Translations under genes and position numbers: made by a program
The notes under the pieces: model-generated
What the model saw: only the letters and a program-made list of their open reading frames with translations
What the model was told of the DNA's origin: nothing
The model's database searches: none
NCBI RefSeq assembly: GCF_021347895.1
Contig: NC_067129.1
Coordinates: forward strand, 36,056,604-36,120,603
DNA length: 64,000 bases
From: Acanthochromis polyacanthus
Lineage: Eukaryota; Chordata; Actinopteri; Pomacentridae
Direction of reading: 5' to 3'
Shown: positions 1-14,978 of the stretch, in pieces
Numbering within the stretch: position 1 is the first letter of the stretch
Layout of the letters: every line of letters starts with the position of its first letter

Positions 1-90
1 AAGAAGCGTGTACAGGCAGGCTGAAACGGCTGGAGAAAAGTGCCAGGTGTGTTGGAGAATTCTGCGATGTCAGGTGAGAAAAACTGGGAG
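1..90 (+). pseudogene. RTE-clade LINE fragment (RT C-terminal side)
   Basis: The first bases read as a short stretch like the region after the RT domain of fish RTE elements (KKRVQAG, then a stop, then NGWRKV). The element runs off the left edge and ends near base 90. It carries an in-frame stop, so it is dead. The family call rests on recall of the KRVQAGWNGWR-type motif in fish RTE proteins and on the presence of two other RTE copies in this window (27679-28590 and 41509-43996). Those copies end before this segment, so a direct comparison within the window is not possible. Confidence 0.5.
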
Positions 91-267
91 GCGAACTCAG
101 GAACACTCAGGAGACATATAGATGACTGATATTGAGATGAGTAAGTTTTACTGAATTCAGGAGAATTGATATAACAAGTGCATTGCCAATATCAACTCTG
201 AGGAGTCTCTCTGTCCTTGGAGGGTTTATACTATGTGAGAGAGAAAAGAGGCAGGATCTAACCTTAT

Positions 268-530
268 GGGGCGGCATAGCTCAGTGGGTGGAGTAGCCAT
301 CTCGCAACCAGAGGGTTGCGGTTCGATCCCCGGCCCGTCGTGCTCATGTTGAGGTGTCCCTGAGCAAGACACCTAACCCCTAATTGCTCCTGATGGGTCG
401 TGGTTAGCACCTTGCATGGCAGCTCCCGCCATCAGTGTGTGAATGTGTGTGTGAATGGGTGAATGTGACGTATCATGTAAAGCGCTTTGGATAAAAGCGC
501 TATATAAATACAACCATTTACCATTTGTTA
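268..530 (+). repeat. tRNA-derived SINE
   Basis: The head resembles a tRNA gene: an A-box-like tagctcagtgggtggagt at about 277 and a B-box-like ggttcgatccc at about 319. These are the internal RNA polymerase III promoter parts. The body continues to the LINE-like tail aagcgctttggataaaagc and ends at a short repeated accatttaccattt. It is not an intact tRNA gene, because the acceptor stem does not close after the B box. Non-coding. Confidence 0.75.
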
Positions 531-620
531 TTGCTACACTATCAGCAAATAGTTGTCTGTCTGAGCAGTTGCTGTGCTTCTGTGTGTCTTCAATTGGGGT
601 CAAGGGATGACCTTCTGTAT

Positions 621-808
621 CCATCCATCCATCCATTCGCTATACACTGCTTTATCCTCACAAGGGTCACGGGGGGTGCTGGAGCCTATCCCAGCTGACT
701 CGGGCGAAGGCAGGGGACACCCTGGACAGGTTGCCAGTCTGTCACAGGGCTACATATACAGACAAACAATCACACTCACATTCACACCTATGGGCAATTT
801 AGAGTAGA
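621..808 (-). repeat. (ATGG)n-tailed SINE, 3' part only
   Basis: It starts with ccatccatccatcc, the reverse of an ATGG tail. It continues with the tail module that recurs at 35366, 35776, 36223 and 61826 (cagctgactcgggc, ggacaccctggacaggtt, cacattcacacc). The tRNA-like head and central region are missing, so this is a 5'-truncated copy lying on the minus strand. Confidence 0.75.
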
Positions 809-1344
809 CCTTCTGTATGTTGGTACAATTTTTCCTTCCTTCCTCTTTTTAATCGTAAGATCAAAACCTAAACTAGTAGTGAAAGGAAAAATTTTAAGTG
901 TGGGGAAACCCGTGGCCAGAGAGCTCAAAAGGTAAAAAAAAATTCATTTTAAAAAGTCATAGTAATACACAATAAAAACAAAATTGATTACTGTGGTAAA
1001 TTTAAACTGTGGAAAATTAAATGTGGGAATTAGATTAATCACATCTGCTATACCTGTAATTACACATGGTGCAATTAACTGAAATTTCAATAATCTAAAC
1101 TAACTCAAAATGTCACCGCAAATACCTATTTATTAATAGTACGTTAATAGTCAACCACCCTTGATTTGTTTAACACTAATTCATACTTTTGAGGAAGAAA
1201 ATGCCCTAAAAAACAAAAAAAAGGAAAAAACCTATATACGTAATGAGAGGTCAGCTACATGAAGGGATACATGGAAATCAATGCTTAAAAATTCTCTTTC
1301 CCTTAAACATTCAAACCTATGTCTCTCACCAGAGAGAGCTCTGG
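809..1344. other. AT-rich spacer, nothing recognised
   Basis: No ORF of interest, no RNA gene and no recognised repeat seen. The stretch is AT-rich with several short A runs. It ends where the left LTR starts. Confidence 0.5.
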
Positions 1345-1855
1345 TGTCCATGATGTGCAGGTGAAGGAGAAAATGTCCGTGACACTGACTTTCTTTAAAA
1401 GTATTTTATTAAAAGAAAGAGCAGCATCAGTACAGACAGAACCTGTCTGGAAGGAGCCGGCCAATTGAATCCTCCTTGCTGGACAATGACCAGTAATCAG
1501 GTTTTATAGGTTTTAACATGTAAATGAGTACAACATATGGTTCTTTATTGTCCAACACATGGGAAAGCAGAGAGCATCCCCAAACAACCCCCCCATGTCT
1601 ACAACAGCTGAAGAATCCCTAAATCAGTATTTTGGACAGAAGAACCCTCATAAAAACACCTCCAACAGGGCTCTGTAAACAGGAGAACACTTTCCCATGG
1701 CATGGGTTGAATATAATGCAGGTTCCATCTGTGGTCAGAGACACCAGAGCAGACACTACATATAACAAGCAACTCATATCAAATACTAGAACAAACAAAA
1801 CAGATTCTATACTACTAACTTAATAAGTAATACATGTAACAGATCAGATACCACA
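1345..1855 (-). repeat. left (3') LTR
   Basis: 511 bp, TG...CA ends. By eye it differs from the right LTR at only about four positions (for example g/a near 1543 and t/c near 1446), implying a fairly recent insertion. On the minus strand a TATA-like box (rc of ttttatagg, about 1502-1510) and a polyadenylation signal (rc of tttatt, about 1405) mark the U3-R order. Confidence 0.75.
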
Positions 1856-1868
1856 TATTCCCCCCTTC
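1856..1868 (-). other. polypurine tract
   Basis: Read on the minus strand this is GAAGGGGGGAATA immediately before the LTR start TGTGG. That is the place and composition expected of the plus-strand primer of a retroelement, and it fixes the element's orientation. The right LTR lacks such a tract on its outer side. Confidence 0.65.
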
Positions 1869-3448
1869 GAGGCTGACAGAGCCTTGAAAATTACTAAAAC
1901 ATCAAGTACATAAAGGTTACATAGAAAATGCTTATGACATGTCCATTCTGTCCGTACTGATTACAGCCCAAATTTAGCAATATAGTAAATTTGTAGATTA
2001 ATGTGAGAGCGAAAACCTGCCAGGCAGCCATCTTTCCAAATTAACCATCAAACAATCAAGGCAGGAAATTCTCTCACGGCCCCTCTGCCTAGGCGACCAT
2101 ACTACACTCCAACCAATTAAAAGAGAGAGATCCAAAGGATGATGTGAAATGAATGGAAGCAAATGCATGTGGGAATCCCAGAAATAAAAAGAAAAATGTC
2201 CAAAATCAGGCTGGTCGACCCATCGGACCCTCAAATGGACCTGCACCTGCCTAACATTACTGTCCCTAAACAATCAAAATAATAAAACACCTGAGATCCC
2301 AATGTACTCACCTCATATCAAAAACATCAAATCAATGAAACCCCCATCATACTAATCATAGAGTCATAAAAAGTCAAAGGCTAAAATAAAACACACTGAA
2401 GATATTGCTAATTCTAATATTCCTCTACGTAGGGAAATGTAAGAACAAACATCTAATAAGAAAACAGAGTATATATGACAAACAAAATCCAACACTGTAA
2501 GCAGATAGAAGAACACATGAGCATATCAAACCAACACTCCTCAATAACAGCTGCCGTCGTGGTGTGTTGTCGTCACATTGTCCATGCTCAGAGTTCTCCA
2601 TCCATCTTTATTGTCCATTCCATCGTCCATATACAAACATTCAAGTCCATTTGGCTGCAGTGAACTCCAGACAGCCACTCTTTATTCAATCTCCCAGATG
2701 GCGTCCTGGGAAGATAAAAAGCACCCAGCAGTATCTTGCAAAACAACTAACACTCCATGATGTCTTATTGAAATCACTTTGTTATGAGAGTATCAACACA
2801 TTATCATCAGATTATCACCAGTTTAACGTATGACATATTGCAATCCCCCCTTTCTATCAAACCAAATCACCTGTGAGAGTAGGACATCTCTATTGTAGAT
2901 GACACCCAAGAACATAATGCTTAAAATAAATTCTGATATTCAAAATGGAAATGACTCAGCTCATTTGGATGACACCCTATCAACTAATTCGAACCCCTAT
3001 ATTGTCATACGTGAACAGAGCAGTATGTCAACACACCATTACTTTCTTTTTACTTAGTTTATTTTATTTGTTGTTTACAAACACCTCAACATTGCTGATT
3101 GTGAATGGCTCCTTAAGGCTATTTTGATACTCAATTCTGCAAATGCACCCACATATGGCCCCTCTGAACAAAAACTGAACAACAGACTTCACAAAAGACT
3201 GAGCATCTTCCAGCACCCATTACTAATATGAAAACTATGTTTGAATCCTTGTGGAAATCTCGTGTAATCATAAACCTATCACTAAGTGTAACACTAAACA
3301 ATCTGCGGAAGGATCAGTCACTATTGGCTGCTTCACTGGTAGGGACAGCCCCTCTGGATTTCACTCCACAGAATGAATTTCTCCTTCTGGTTCACATCCG
3401 GGTCATTTCCTCTGACATCTCTCCACATCTGATGAGCCCCCAGACACA
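1869..3448 (-). other. LTR-element interior, left part; no intact gene
   Basis: Between the polypurine tract and Tc1 copy A there is only a 91-codon minus frame (1998-2273) with a hydrophobic middle and no recognised domain. By position it would be 3' sequence of the retroelement (env end or 3' untranslated region). I cannot assign a product. Confidence 0.35.
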
Positions 3449-3450
3449 TA

Positions 3451-5074
<1,624 letters not shown>

Positions 5075-5076
5075 TA

Positions 5077-8000
5077 GGCCCCCAGATTCTCTTCTGGACA
5101 CAGTGGCTCACTCAACGTCTTATCAGGATGTATGTTTGTTGGGAACGTATCTCTCAACGCTCTCCACATCCGAGATCTGCTGGCAGCAAAGAGCTCTGCA
5201 TCATTCACAGCAGTTGCCACAGAACTATTCAGACCCGCTTGCTGTAGAAGTTCCTCCAGCACCAAAGCTCCCAGGAGACTGGCCAAAACCGCTTGATGTC
5301 TCTCATGGCAGGTTGCATTCCCAATAGACTTCCTTCAGTTTTAAAATGCATGTACATGCCCCATCTTGAAAAGTCAGAAACTTCTCAATTCTGTCTGACA
5401 TCTCTGTACTCTGCCAAGGCCTGTAATCCAGATTCTGTCTCCTAACAGTCACTGGGCACATCCTCTCTGATGCCCTTCCTTTCCTATTCTCAACTTCCCT
5501 TAAAGCTCACTGTCTCTCACTTCCTCAATCTCCATCACTGTCTCCATCCTCACTCTCATCCTCTCCTGGATCCACTTTCTGCAATCCTTCTCTTAACTTC
5601 TCAATCCATCTTTCCCATTATACACTCCACAGCATCAAAGCCACAACTCTCAACAGTATTTAAGCCAAGTTAACCTCTCTACAACTGTTTAATCATCATC
5701 TAAATCAATGAAATGCCTCAGATGCTCAGTCTCTTGTCAAGCTTCTTCCCAAATCAGTGAAACATCCCCTGTATGTGTACACCCATGTGTTTTCTTAACT
5801 CCAAACTAAAAACTATCTGAGTCAGGTTGTAAAAGAAACATCATGATAGGCCCCCAGTGTTTCTGTAAAAACAGACTAAACATGTGTCACCAGTATCAGA
5901 AATAAGTAGGTGTGTGCACATGAGTAAATGCAAGAGTTTGTGGATAGACGCGCACTAGCCTTGATGACATTGAAGCCACACTTGTTGTCATCCACAACCT
6001 CAGGCTGTAGAGCACCATCAGCTGTCCTCTCATCAGTTCTTTGGGAGATTGAATTCAGATGCATTCCATCATCTCAGTCTCCTCCTCAATGCTCACACCA
6101 TAGTTGAACAGACGATACACAAAGAAAACAAACACAAGGTTAATGTTTCATGAAACCAAAAACAACTTCTTGCAATTTGCATATATTTGTCAACATCTAA
6201 GTCATTTTAATTGTTCCCAACAAATGTCTTCTCTTAAGAGTCTCTGTGAAGATAACAGATTTCTTATTCCTCATGGATTCTAAATTAACCATACTCATAT
6301 TCACACTAAATACATTATCAATTTCAAGAATCAAAGGAGTATGTATGTAAATCTATTGATAGTTGGATAACATCCTGCTGTTTCTCCTTCTCTCTCACAC
6401 AAGGAGAGAAGAAAAGGGAGGAGGCTCCCTCACTGCTCCTCACACGCTCAGAGACTTATCAACATGGCTCCTCCTCTTAAGTTTAGCCACCACTTCCAGT
6501 CTGTACTGGACTTCAGAGTGAGACCATCCTACCTCAACTACCTCTAAAAATCAAATTAACCTCATGCAAAAAACACCTCATTACCACAGTAATAATTCTC
6601 AACCCCTGTTCTGCATCATCATTCTCAATGAGACTCCACATTGGTTATTCAAAGTCTCCTCCAATGCAGTCACACACACACATGCAGAAATAAACAACAG
6701 ACAGAGAGAAACTGAACACCAAGCAATCAGCCAATCTACTATCCCCTATAGAAATCAGACTCTGTTTCCCCCAATTCTAACAAACGTCATCAGAAAATTT
6801 CTTCCTCTGTTACTATGAATCATCAAACATGTATGCATGCTCATGCACACAGAATATCCTCACTGGTCTCTCCTCCTCCTCAGACTCCACAAAGGCTCAA
6901 ATATAATTCTCAGATGTATATACATCCTCTATAAGACTCAAACATATTATCAACTAAATAGTTCTCTTATAAGGCTCATAAGGTCTTACAAAATCATAAA
7001 CGTCCCCCTGCAGAAGGGATCATTGGTATCAACACTGAGGTGGCAAACTCTCCTCACATGTCAACAACTCTTCTATAACCAATCATAGTCTCTCTATATT
7101 TATTTAATAAGAATTATATTATATATATATATCAGTTGCATACTACAGCCTTCCGGACTCAGCTGCAGCACCACACACACACAGACACAGAACATTTAAC
7201 ACACAAAAACCACTAGCAACACTACATTAAAGATAGGCTAAACCTCACTTCCCCTTATTTAAAACTTTTAAACTCAAATTCAGAATGAAAGATTTTACAC
7301 CGCTCAACCACCAGTCCATCCACCACTGCCATCCGCATTATCAACACACAACATCTAACCCTGAAAACTTTATTGAGGTTTTCTTTCCCTGTGTGTGTTT
7401 CCTCTAAGATATTTTATTTATGCTTATTGCAAACAGAATGTCCTTGCTGATCTCTCGGACTCAGCAAAGGCTCATATGCTTATATCAAGTACAGAAACGT
7501 CCACCATGAGGCTCATATGCATTATCAATTTACAAAAGCCCTTTATAAGGCTCATTCATTTCATTTTATTACCAAATTTACAAAAAGTCCTCAATGGGGC
7601 TCATAAAGTTTAGCGAACATAAAGCTTATACGTGTTCAATATCAAAGAAACAAAAATGTCTCTCCTTTGAATTATGAAAGCTCAACCTATATGTATGTTT
7701 TCCAACATAAACTGACATATTTCATTCATACATTACAGCGCTCATCAGCCTCTCACACACCAGTAAAACACGCACACGCAGACAGACGCAGACGGACGGA
7801 ACTGAGACAGAGCTGCAGAGACACAGACGCAACCGCCGGCACAAAAAATCATTCAAATTAAATGCAAAAATTCAACCCAAAATCAAACAAATCCACAAAA
7901 TAAAACACATATTCAACATCACCCAAACACACAATCAGCATTCGATCCCGGAATCAAATCATTCACACATATCCTAAGAAGCATGCTTTCAGCCGCACCT

Positions 8001-8192
8001 TTTCTCTTATTCTCTTTTCTCTTTTTCTCTCTTTTTCCTTATTACCTAAATTTGTGCTACCATGGAGCATAAATAACTCAGTCAAAAAGCTACTTTAGGA
8101 AACCATACGTCTACGGCCGGAACTTTAAAGTGCTTTATCTATGACTAAAGTAAATCTACACCCCCAGTTCTCTTTTTATGGAACTGACCTAC
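5077..8192 (-). other. LTR-element interior, middle part; no recognised gene
   Basis: Holds a 91-codon minus frame at 5011-5286 that overlaps the Tc1 end (product not recognised) and a 62-codon frame at 5876-6064. The rest is AT-rich, with an (AT) run near 7115. Loosely repeated phrases around ataaggctcat occur at 6905-7000 and 7460-7610, and CA-rich stretches at 7170 and 7760. It shows no gag, protease or RT motif in any frame that I could see. Confidence 0.35.
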
Positions 8193-8194
8193 TA

Positions 8195-9829
<1,635 letters not shown>

Positions 9830-9893
9830 TACATGTGCTCACATATAATAGGTTTTTCGGCCAGTATACTAAACTCGTTGTTCCTCTCTCTGG

Positions 9894-10404
9894 TGTCCAT
9901 GATGTGCAGGTGAAGGAGAAAATGTCCGTGACACTGACTTTCTTTAAAAGTATTTTATTAAAAGAAAGAGCAGCATCAGTACAGACAGAACCTGCCTGGA
10001 AGAAGCCGGCCAATTGAATCCTCCTTGCTGGACAATGACCAGTAATCAGGTTTTATAGGTTTTAACATGTAAATGAGTACAACATATAGTTCTTTATTGT
10101 CCAACACATGGGAAAGCAGAGAGCATCCCCAAACAAACCCCCCATGTCTACAACAGCTGAAGAATCCCTAAATCAGTATTTTGGACAGAAGAACCCTCAT
10201 AAAAACACCTCCAACAGGGCTCTGTAAACAGGAGAACACTTTCCCATGGCATGGGTTGAATATAATGCAGGTTCCATCTGTGGTCAGAGACACCAGAGCA
10301 GACACTACATATAACAAGCAACTCATATCAAATACTAGAACAAACAAAACAGATTCTATACTACTAACTTAATAAGTAATACATGTAACAGATCAGATAC
10401 CACA
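9894..10404 (-). repeat. right (5') LTR
   Basis: 511 bp, matching the left LTR except for about four substitutions. On the minus strand this is the promoter-bearing 5' LTR, with the TATA-like box near 10050-10060 and AATAAA near 9955. The inner junction (ccagagagagg on the minus strand) does not look like a tRNA primer-binding site. The outer junction lacks a target duplication matching the left side. Confidence 0.75.
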
Positions 10405-10628
10405 CCTACTGCAAACATGTAGTTAAATGGATGTATGTTTTACAAAACATAATCATTTCACGTCAAGTTTTACACAGAGACATCATTCCATGAAAATTCT
10501 GGTATTCAGGCAAGACAGTTATTGTTGTATATCTCATGATTAGCAAAATTAAAATTAAAACAACACAATATACTGATTATTTAAACACATGTGTATATGT
10601 AGTGCAGTGTAGTGCAGTGTATAGCTTG

Positions 10629-10662
10629 CACGGTATTGAAACTTCTGTTTCAATACCGTGCC
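10629..10662. repeat. perfect 15-bp inverted repeat (hairpin)
   Basis: Arms GCACGGTATTGAAAC and GTTTCAATACCGTGC with a 4-base loop (TTCT). The right arm runs into the Tigger coding sequence, so the left arm looks like a snap-back copy of it at the break point of the truncated element. Confidence 0.8.
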
Positions 10663-11148
10663 AATCGTAGATGTATTACAGCCATATTCTTTGGCGAGAT
10701 CAACCAAACGCATCCCTTTTTCATACGTTTCTATTATCTCTTGCTTTGTTTGTATGGACAAAACAACTCTCTTCTTCTTTTGTTCTTTTCCACTTTTCTC
10801 CATCACTTTCCATAGTGAATAAAAGTTAATACACACATGTAAAACTGTCCGAACACTTCGTGGCCCGACGGGAAAACGAAGAGGATGCTGGGATACGCAC
10901 ATACACATAGAGGTCCCTCCTAGCCAATGGGATGCCAGGACGATGCTAGGCGATAGCCAATGGCAGAGCAGCTACAAGTATGTTTACGTTCGGTAAACTC
11001 TGGGAGCTGCGAATTGCAGCACGTACTGTATTTTTGCCTTTCGTATCCTGAAGTTTCTTTCATAACAAGAGGCAATATTTTCCCATTGAGGCGTGTCGTA
11101 ACCTGAAAATTCCGTATGTAGAGACGTTCGTAAGTAGAGGTACCACTG
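10663..11148 (-). pseudogene. Tigger/pogo element, 5' part with HTH coding start
   Basis: The right end reads, on the minus strand, CAGTGGTACCTCTACTTACG, the tip typical of Tigger/pogo transposons, next to TA (11149-11150). About 350 bp in, an ORF starts at 10803 (MEKSGKEQKKKRVVLS) and encodes a CENP-B-type N-terminal helix-turn-helix (KQEIIETYEKG, TSTIGTVLKQK). It breaks off at about 10663, where a short palindrome starts. The DDE domain and the other end are absent. It interrupts the retroviral env relic on its right. Confidence 0.75.
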
Positions 11149-11169
11149 TATTGAATTCAGCAGACAAGT

Positions 11170-12246
11170 GTTGACCTCAGTTACCACCCATTCTGCCATT
11201 TCTGGGTACCTAGAAATCTCAGTGTTTTTAATCGGAGAAGTCTGGGTGTAGCAGTCCTCTGCTACACTTCTACTTCTACAATCCTACTTTAAGGATTCTC
11301 CATCCTTAAACCTATATCATTCCAATCTATTTCTCTGTAATCAGCTAAAGAAAAAGGAACCGGTGTAAACATAGGAGAATGCATAGAATTAGGCATGTGT
11401 TGACACACCCAGCATTTACTTTATTGCAGAATTCTCTTTAGGTTTGTTTGGTAACAGATCAGATTTTGGACAGAACATTACTTTACCAATACGAGCATGT
11501 TGTTGTTTAGGGGAGGTTTTACTTTTGCTGGCAAGCACCTGTGATCATTAAAAAGGAAACAACCTGTAGTTTGGTGCAAATTCAGTAGACATAGGGTTGC
11601 TAGTGAGGATTTTTACAGTAAAACACCATAAATCTGGTATTTCTGTCAAAGGCTCAAATCTGACAACTTCAACATTCATCATATTCACCTTGTGTGGTAA
11701 CAGAGTGGACATTTTAGATACCGTTACCAGATCCGGGTCTAGGATGTTCCAGGTCCAGTTCCCTTCCGAATCATAACCTGGATTGACAACAAAACAATCA
11801 TTTTCCTTACACCTTGTGTTGGAGCAGAAAAAGGATATCTCTCTCATCCCGTTCTTTGTAGGCTGACAACCAGAATCTGAGTCCATAGAGTCAATTTCTC
11901 TTTTCTCGTGTCTCTGCAAGTTATCAGTGTTTATGTGAGAGGAGCAGTCCAAGCAGTCCGTTGCCTTTGTGTTCTGCTCCAGTCTTCGTGTATCAGTGTA
12001 CATGTACGATGCTGGGGCTGCACCGGTGAGTGCATCAGGTTTTGGGGGTTTATGGGGACGTCGTCCAGCAGGCCCAGGGAGTGAGAAGCCCTCTCCAGCA
12101 GGAGATGCTCCAGGTGCACCTCTCGATTCTCCGCCGTGTGGGGAATGGCGGTGGACCACTAGGAGTAAAATCGGCCTCCACATCACTCCTGCCCAGAACC
12201 CTCCTCTTTGACCGTGGCTGGTTGGCATCATGTCGTGTGGACCCAC
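11170..12246 (-). pseudogene. endogenous retrovirus env relic (surface-subunit part)
   Basis: A 232-codon minus frame (11548-12246) starts just past the integrase end, the usual pol-env overlap. It has a hydrophobic stretch near residues 22-32 like a signal peptide, followed by a Cys-containing region. After a stop, the degraded continuation (about 11350-11170) shows a CWVC motif, the CXXC type found in gammaretrovirus-like surface subunits. The transmembrane subunit is not seen. The Tigger end cuts the sequence at 11148. Stops and frame breaks make it non-functional. Confidence 0.6.
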
Positions 12247-12819
12247 TCCGATCGGCCTTCAACCTTTACAGCCATCCATGTCACCAACAGCACTTGGTAG
12301 GGACCTTTCCACCTGGGAGACAAAGATTCTTCTCCCAAAGATTTAATTAGTACATAGTCACTACACTGCAACGGATGAATAGGCTCCTCCGATGGTTTAA
12401 GGGAGCCTGTCAGCCACCTGTAACTAAAAACGTCTTATGGTATTAGTTAATAGTATATTGGTTATTATTATATTAGCATATTTCACATCATATATTCTTC
12501 AGTCCACAATAGAGTGATCTTGTGTGAGGTCAAAGGTGCACTAGCTCCTGTGGACATCGACTGTCCCATGAGAACCTCATGGGGGCTCAGTCCTGTGGTC
12601 GAATTCGCTGTCGAATTGAATAAAGCACAATAGGAAAAGCATCAGGCCATTTTAACTCTGTCGTTAGGATGGTTTGAAAACAGAACTTAGTTGTAAAGAT
12701 GTTTTTAAAACTAAGATTGTAAATAATTGTAAGAAGGATTTCTTATTTGCCTAATACCAGAAATTACACCAAATAGATGTTTACTTTTTGGTGTGATTGA
12801 AAATGTCCTTAAAACTGTA

Positions 12820-13369
12820 CAGGGTGACCCATAAGTTTGGAAACAAACTTCAGCAACCTCAGTTACTTGAATGAGGTACTGAAGTCTGTACTACTTCCTG
12901 AAGCCAACAGACTGTATCCGGATGGGAATTGGATTTTCCAACAGGATGGGGCGCCGGCACACATAGCCAACATCACCCAGGCCTGGTTGAGACAGAACTG
13001 CCCATACTTCATCACCAAACAAGAGTGGCCTGCCAGAATTCCTGACCTTAATCCAATGGATTACAGCATCTGGGGATTATTAGAGGGGAAGGTCAATTCC
13101 CGTTCGCATCACTCACTGGCCAGTTTGAAGAAATGTCTTGAGCGTGAGTGGAGATCAATTCCAAGAGACACCATTGTGAAAACTGTGGTCGAGTGGAGAA
13201 AACGCATACGTCGTTGTGTTAAAAATAAGGGCGATCATTTTGAAACATGACTATGAATTGTTCATATGAAGCATTATTAAATATATTTTTGTTATTTTGT
13301 TGTTGATATAAAATATATTTCTTGAAATGTGGACTTTTTATTTTGTTTCCAAACTTTTGGGTCACCCTG
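12820..13369 (+). mobile_element. Tc1/mariner element of DD37D type, internally deleted
   Basis: 550 bp flanked by TA at 12818-12819 and 13370-13371. Terminal inverted repeats start CAGGGTGACCCATAAGTTTG. Inserted in the retroviral integrase relic. Confidence 0.85.
12837..13250 (+). pseudogene. DD37D transposase, C-terminal remnant
   Basis: 137 codons. Contains the second catalytic Asp (FQQDGAPAH) and a third Asp in NPMDYSIW, with 37 residues between them. That is the DD37D spacing associated with the maT-like group rather than classical mariner (DD34D). The DNA-binding region and first Asp are missing, because the 5' end of the element joins directly to the middle of the gene. The remaining frame is open, but it cannot be an active transposase. 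Confidence 0.8.
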
Positions 13370-13998
13370 TAGTGGATAGTCTATTAAAGGAAAAACTTTT
13401 ACTTATTTCAAAGATGGTTTTTTTTTTTCCTCAATTCTTAGTTGTTTAAAAGATTATGAAGCGGAATAATAGTTTTCACTTTTCTTCTTTTCTAAGCCTC
13501 TACCCATTTGGAAAACACGTTGATTACAAACAAATGTTTGTAACCCTGGCAGCTTGGTATGTGCATGAAATCAATTTTGAAGTGTCTGCAAATGTACATT
13601 CTGGTTCTTTTTTTTTTTTTTGAACAAGTAAAACTAGAGAAACATGAACCCCTGTAGTTAGACCACCTTTCTTTACAGTAGTTTGCTTCTCCCCGTGCCT
13701 TTAACTCAGTTATAATCTGCATAGTTAACTGACTTATTGCAGGATCAAAGTGATGTTTTTCTACCTTAATCAAGCTTTGTCAGTCAAAGTGATCTGTCTC
13801 AATTTGAAAGGTCGGCTTTTTTAAAACCCAACATGGCTCAGTTTAGATTTTTCTTAAAACAGAACTTATCGTTTCTCTGGTAGGCTTTCAGTATCTGATG
13901 GTTTGTTATTTCTGTGGTTTGTAGAGAGAAATTAACATGTCATCTGTTGAAGATTTAAAGTAATGCGTCTGGGTTCTAAAGTCGGGTTGACAGAGATA

Positions 13999-14144
13999 CA
14001 GTGCCTTGTGAAAGTATTCGGCCCCCTTGAACTTTTCAACCTTTCGCCACATTTCAGGCTTCAAACATAAAGATATAAAATTTTAATTTTTTGTCAAGAA
14101 TCAACAACAAGTGGGACACAATCGTGAAGTGGAACGAAATTTAT
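13999..14144. mobile_element. Tc1 end fragment (same family as 59818-61450)
   Basis: From TA at 13997-13998 the sequence cagtgccttgtgaaagtatt matches the left end of the full element at 59818 for about 146 bp, to aaatttattgg, then stops abruptly. Only one end is present. It sits between the integrase and RNase H relics. Confidence 0.85.
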
Positions 14145-14145
14145 T

Positions 14146-14901
14146 GGCAAGGGGAGATGGCTGCTTGTTTGGCTGCAGCTTCAGCTCGCGTGTTCCCCAG
14201 AGGAACAGGATCAGAACCAGAAGTCTGTGCCTCGCATTTAACAATCGCCACCTGTTCTGGGAGAAAAAATAGCATTAATTAAGTCATTAATCAACTCGTG
14301 ATGTTTTAATGGCTTTCCACATGAAGTTAAAAATTCTCTCTGTTTGAGCAAAATCATGTTCTATTTAGCGAGAGTCTGTGTAGATGGTAGAGACCTTGTC
14401 CTTGGAGATAACACAGGCCCTAATTAATGCAAACAATTCTGCTGGTTGTGCTGAGGTGTCTGGGGGGAGAGCTCCAGGCTCCACTATCTCCCAGTCATTG
14501 ACTACAGCAAAACCTGCATGACGTGTGACGTCAGTGGGTGACCCATCTGTGTACAGAATTAGGTCAGAATTAGCTATTGGTGTCTGCATCAAATCTGGAC
14601 GAGGTGGCGTATCGTAGCTGATAACCACTTCACAGTTATGATTATCATAACTGTCATTATCATATGGAACAGCACTTAGAACAGGGGCTCACTTTAGAAT
14701 GATGTGAGGACTGGACCAAATGATAGATTTGTAGCCTAATCTACATGCAGCGGACATGTGTTGTGTGGCAGCTGCATTTACGATCTGTATCATTGAGTGT
14801 GGTGCATATAAAACACAATCATGTTCCAAGACCATAGGTGCAGCTTTCTCTATCATTTCTGCAATAGCAGCCATATATCTTAATCAGGCAGGCATACCAC
14901 A
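14146..14901 (-). pseudogene. endogenous retrovirus RT-connection and RNase H relic
   Basis: Minus-strand frames at 14689-14874 and 14365-14628, plus a C-terminal piece at about 14150-14265, follow gammaretroviral order. First comes the connection region (KAAPMVLEHD, LYAPH). Then the RNase H core with YTDGSP (first catalytic Asp), the PAELFAL helix (Glu) and YTDSR (third acidic residue). Last is a GNTRAEAAAKQAA end that lacks the usual Asp. Stops separate the parts. The upstream side is cut by a Tc1-like end at 14904. Confidence 0.8.
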
Positions 14902-14903
14902 TA

Positions 14904-14978
14904 CAGTGGGTATGGAAAGTATTCAGACCCCTTGAAATTTTTCACTCTCTGTGTCATTGCAGCCATTTGCTAAAATCA
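14904..14978. mobile_element. solo end of another Tc1-like element
   Basis: After TA (14902-14903) the sequence cagtgggtatggaaagtatt, continuing to agccatttgctaaaatca, matches from memory the tip of a common fish Tc1-like element. Neither the transposase nor the second end is in the window. Its inner edge joins the GC-rich repeat region directly. Confidence 0.6.

Larger units (their letters stand above)
12247..13773 (-). pseudogene. endogenous retrovirus integrase relic
   Basis: Three parts in order on the minus strand. At 13492-13773 lies the N-terminal region and the start of the catalytic core, ending in SKWVEA, a gammaretrovirus-like integrase signature. At about 12490-12670 lies a later core part with GLSPHEVLMG, reached through a frame change. 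At about 12250-12400 lies a C-terminal domain with PRWKGPYQVLL. A mariner element (12820-13369) splits the core. Frameshifts and stops are present throughout. The motif order and the downstream env support a gamma-like provirus. Confidence 0.75.

Noticed and set aside
268..345. tRNA gene
   Set aside because: A and B boxes are present, but no closed acceptor stem. The sequence continues into a SINE body and tail.
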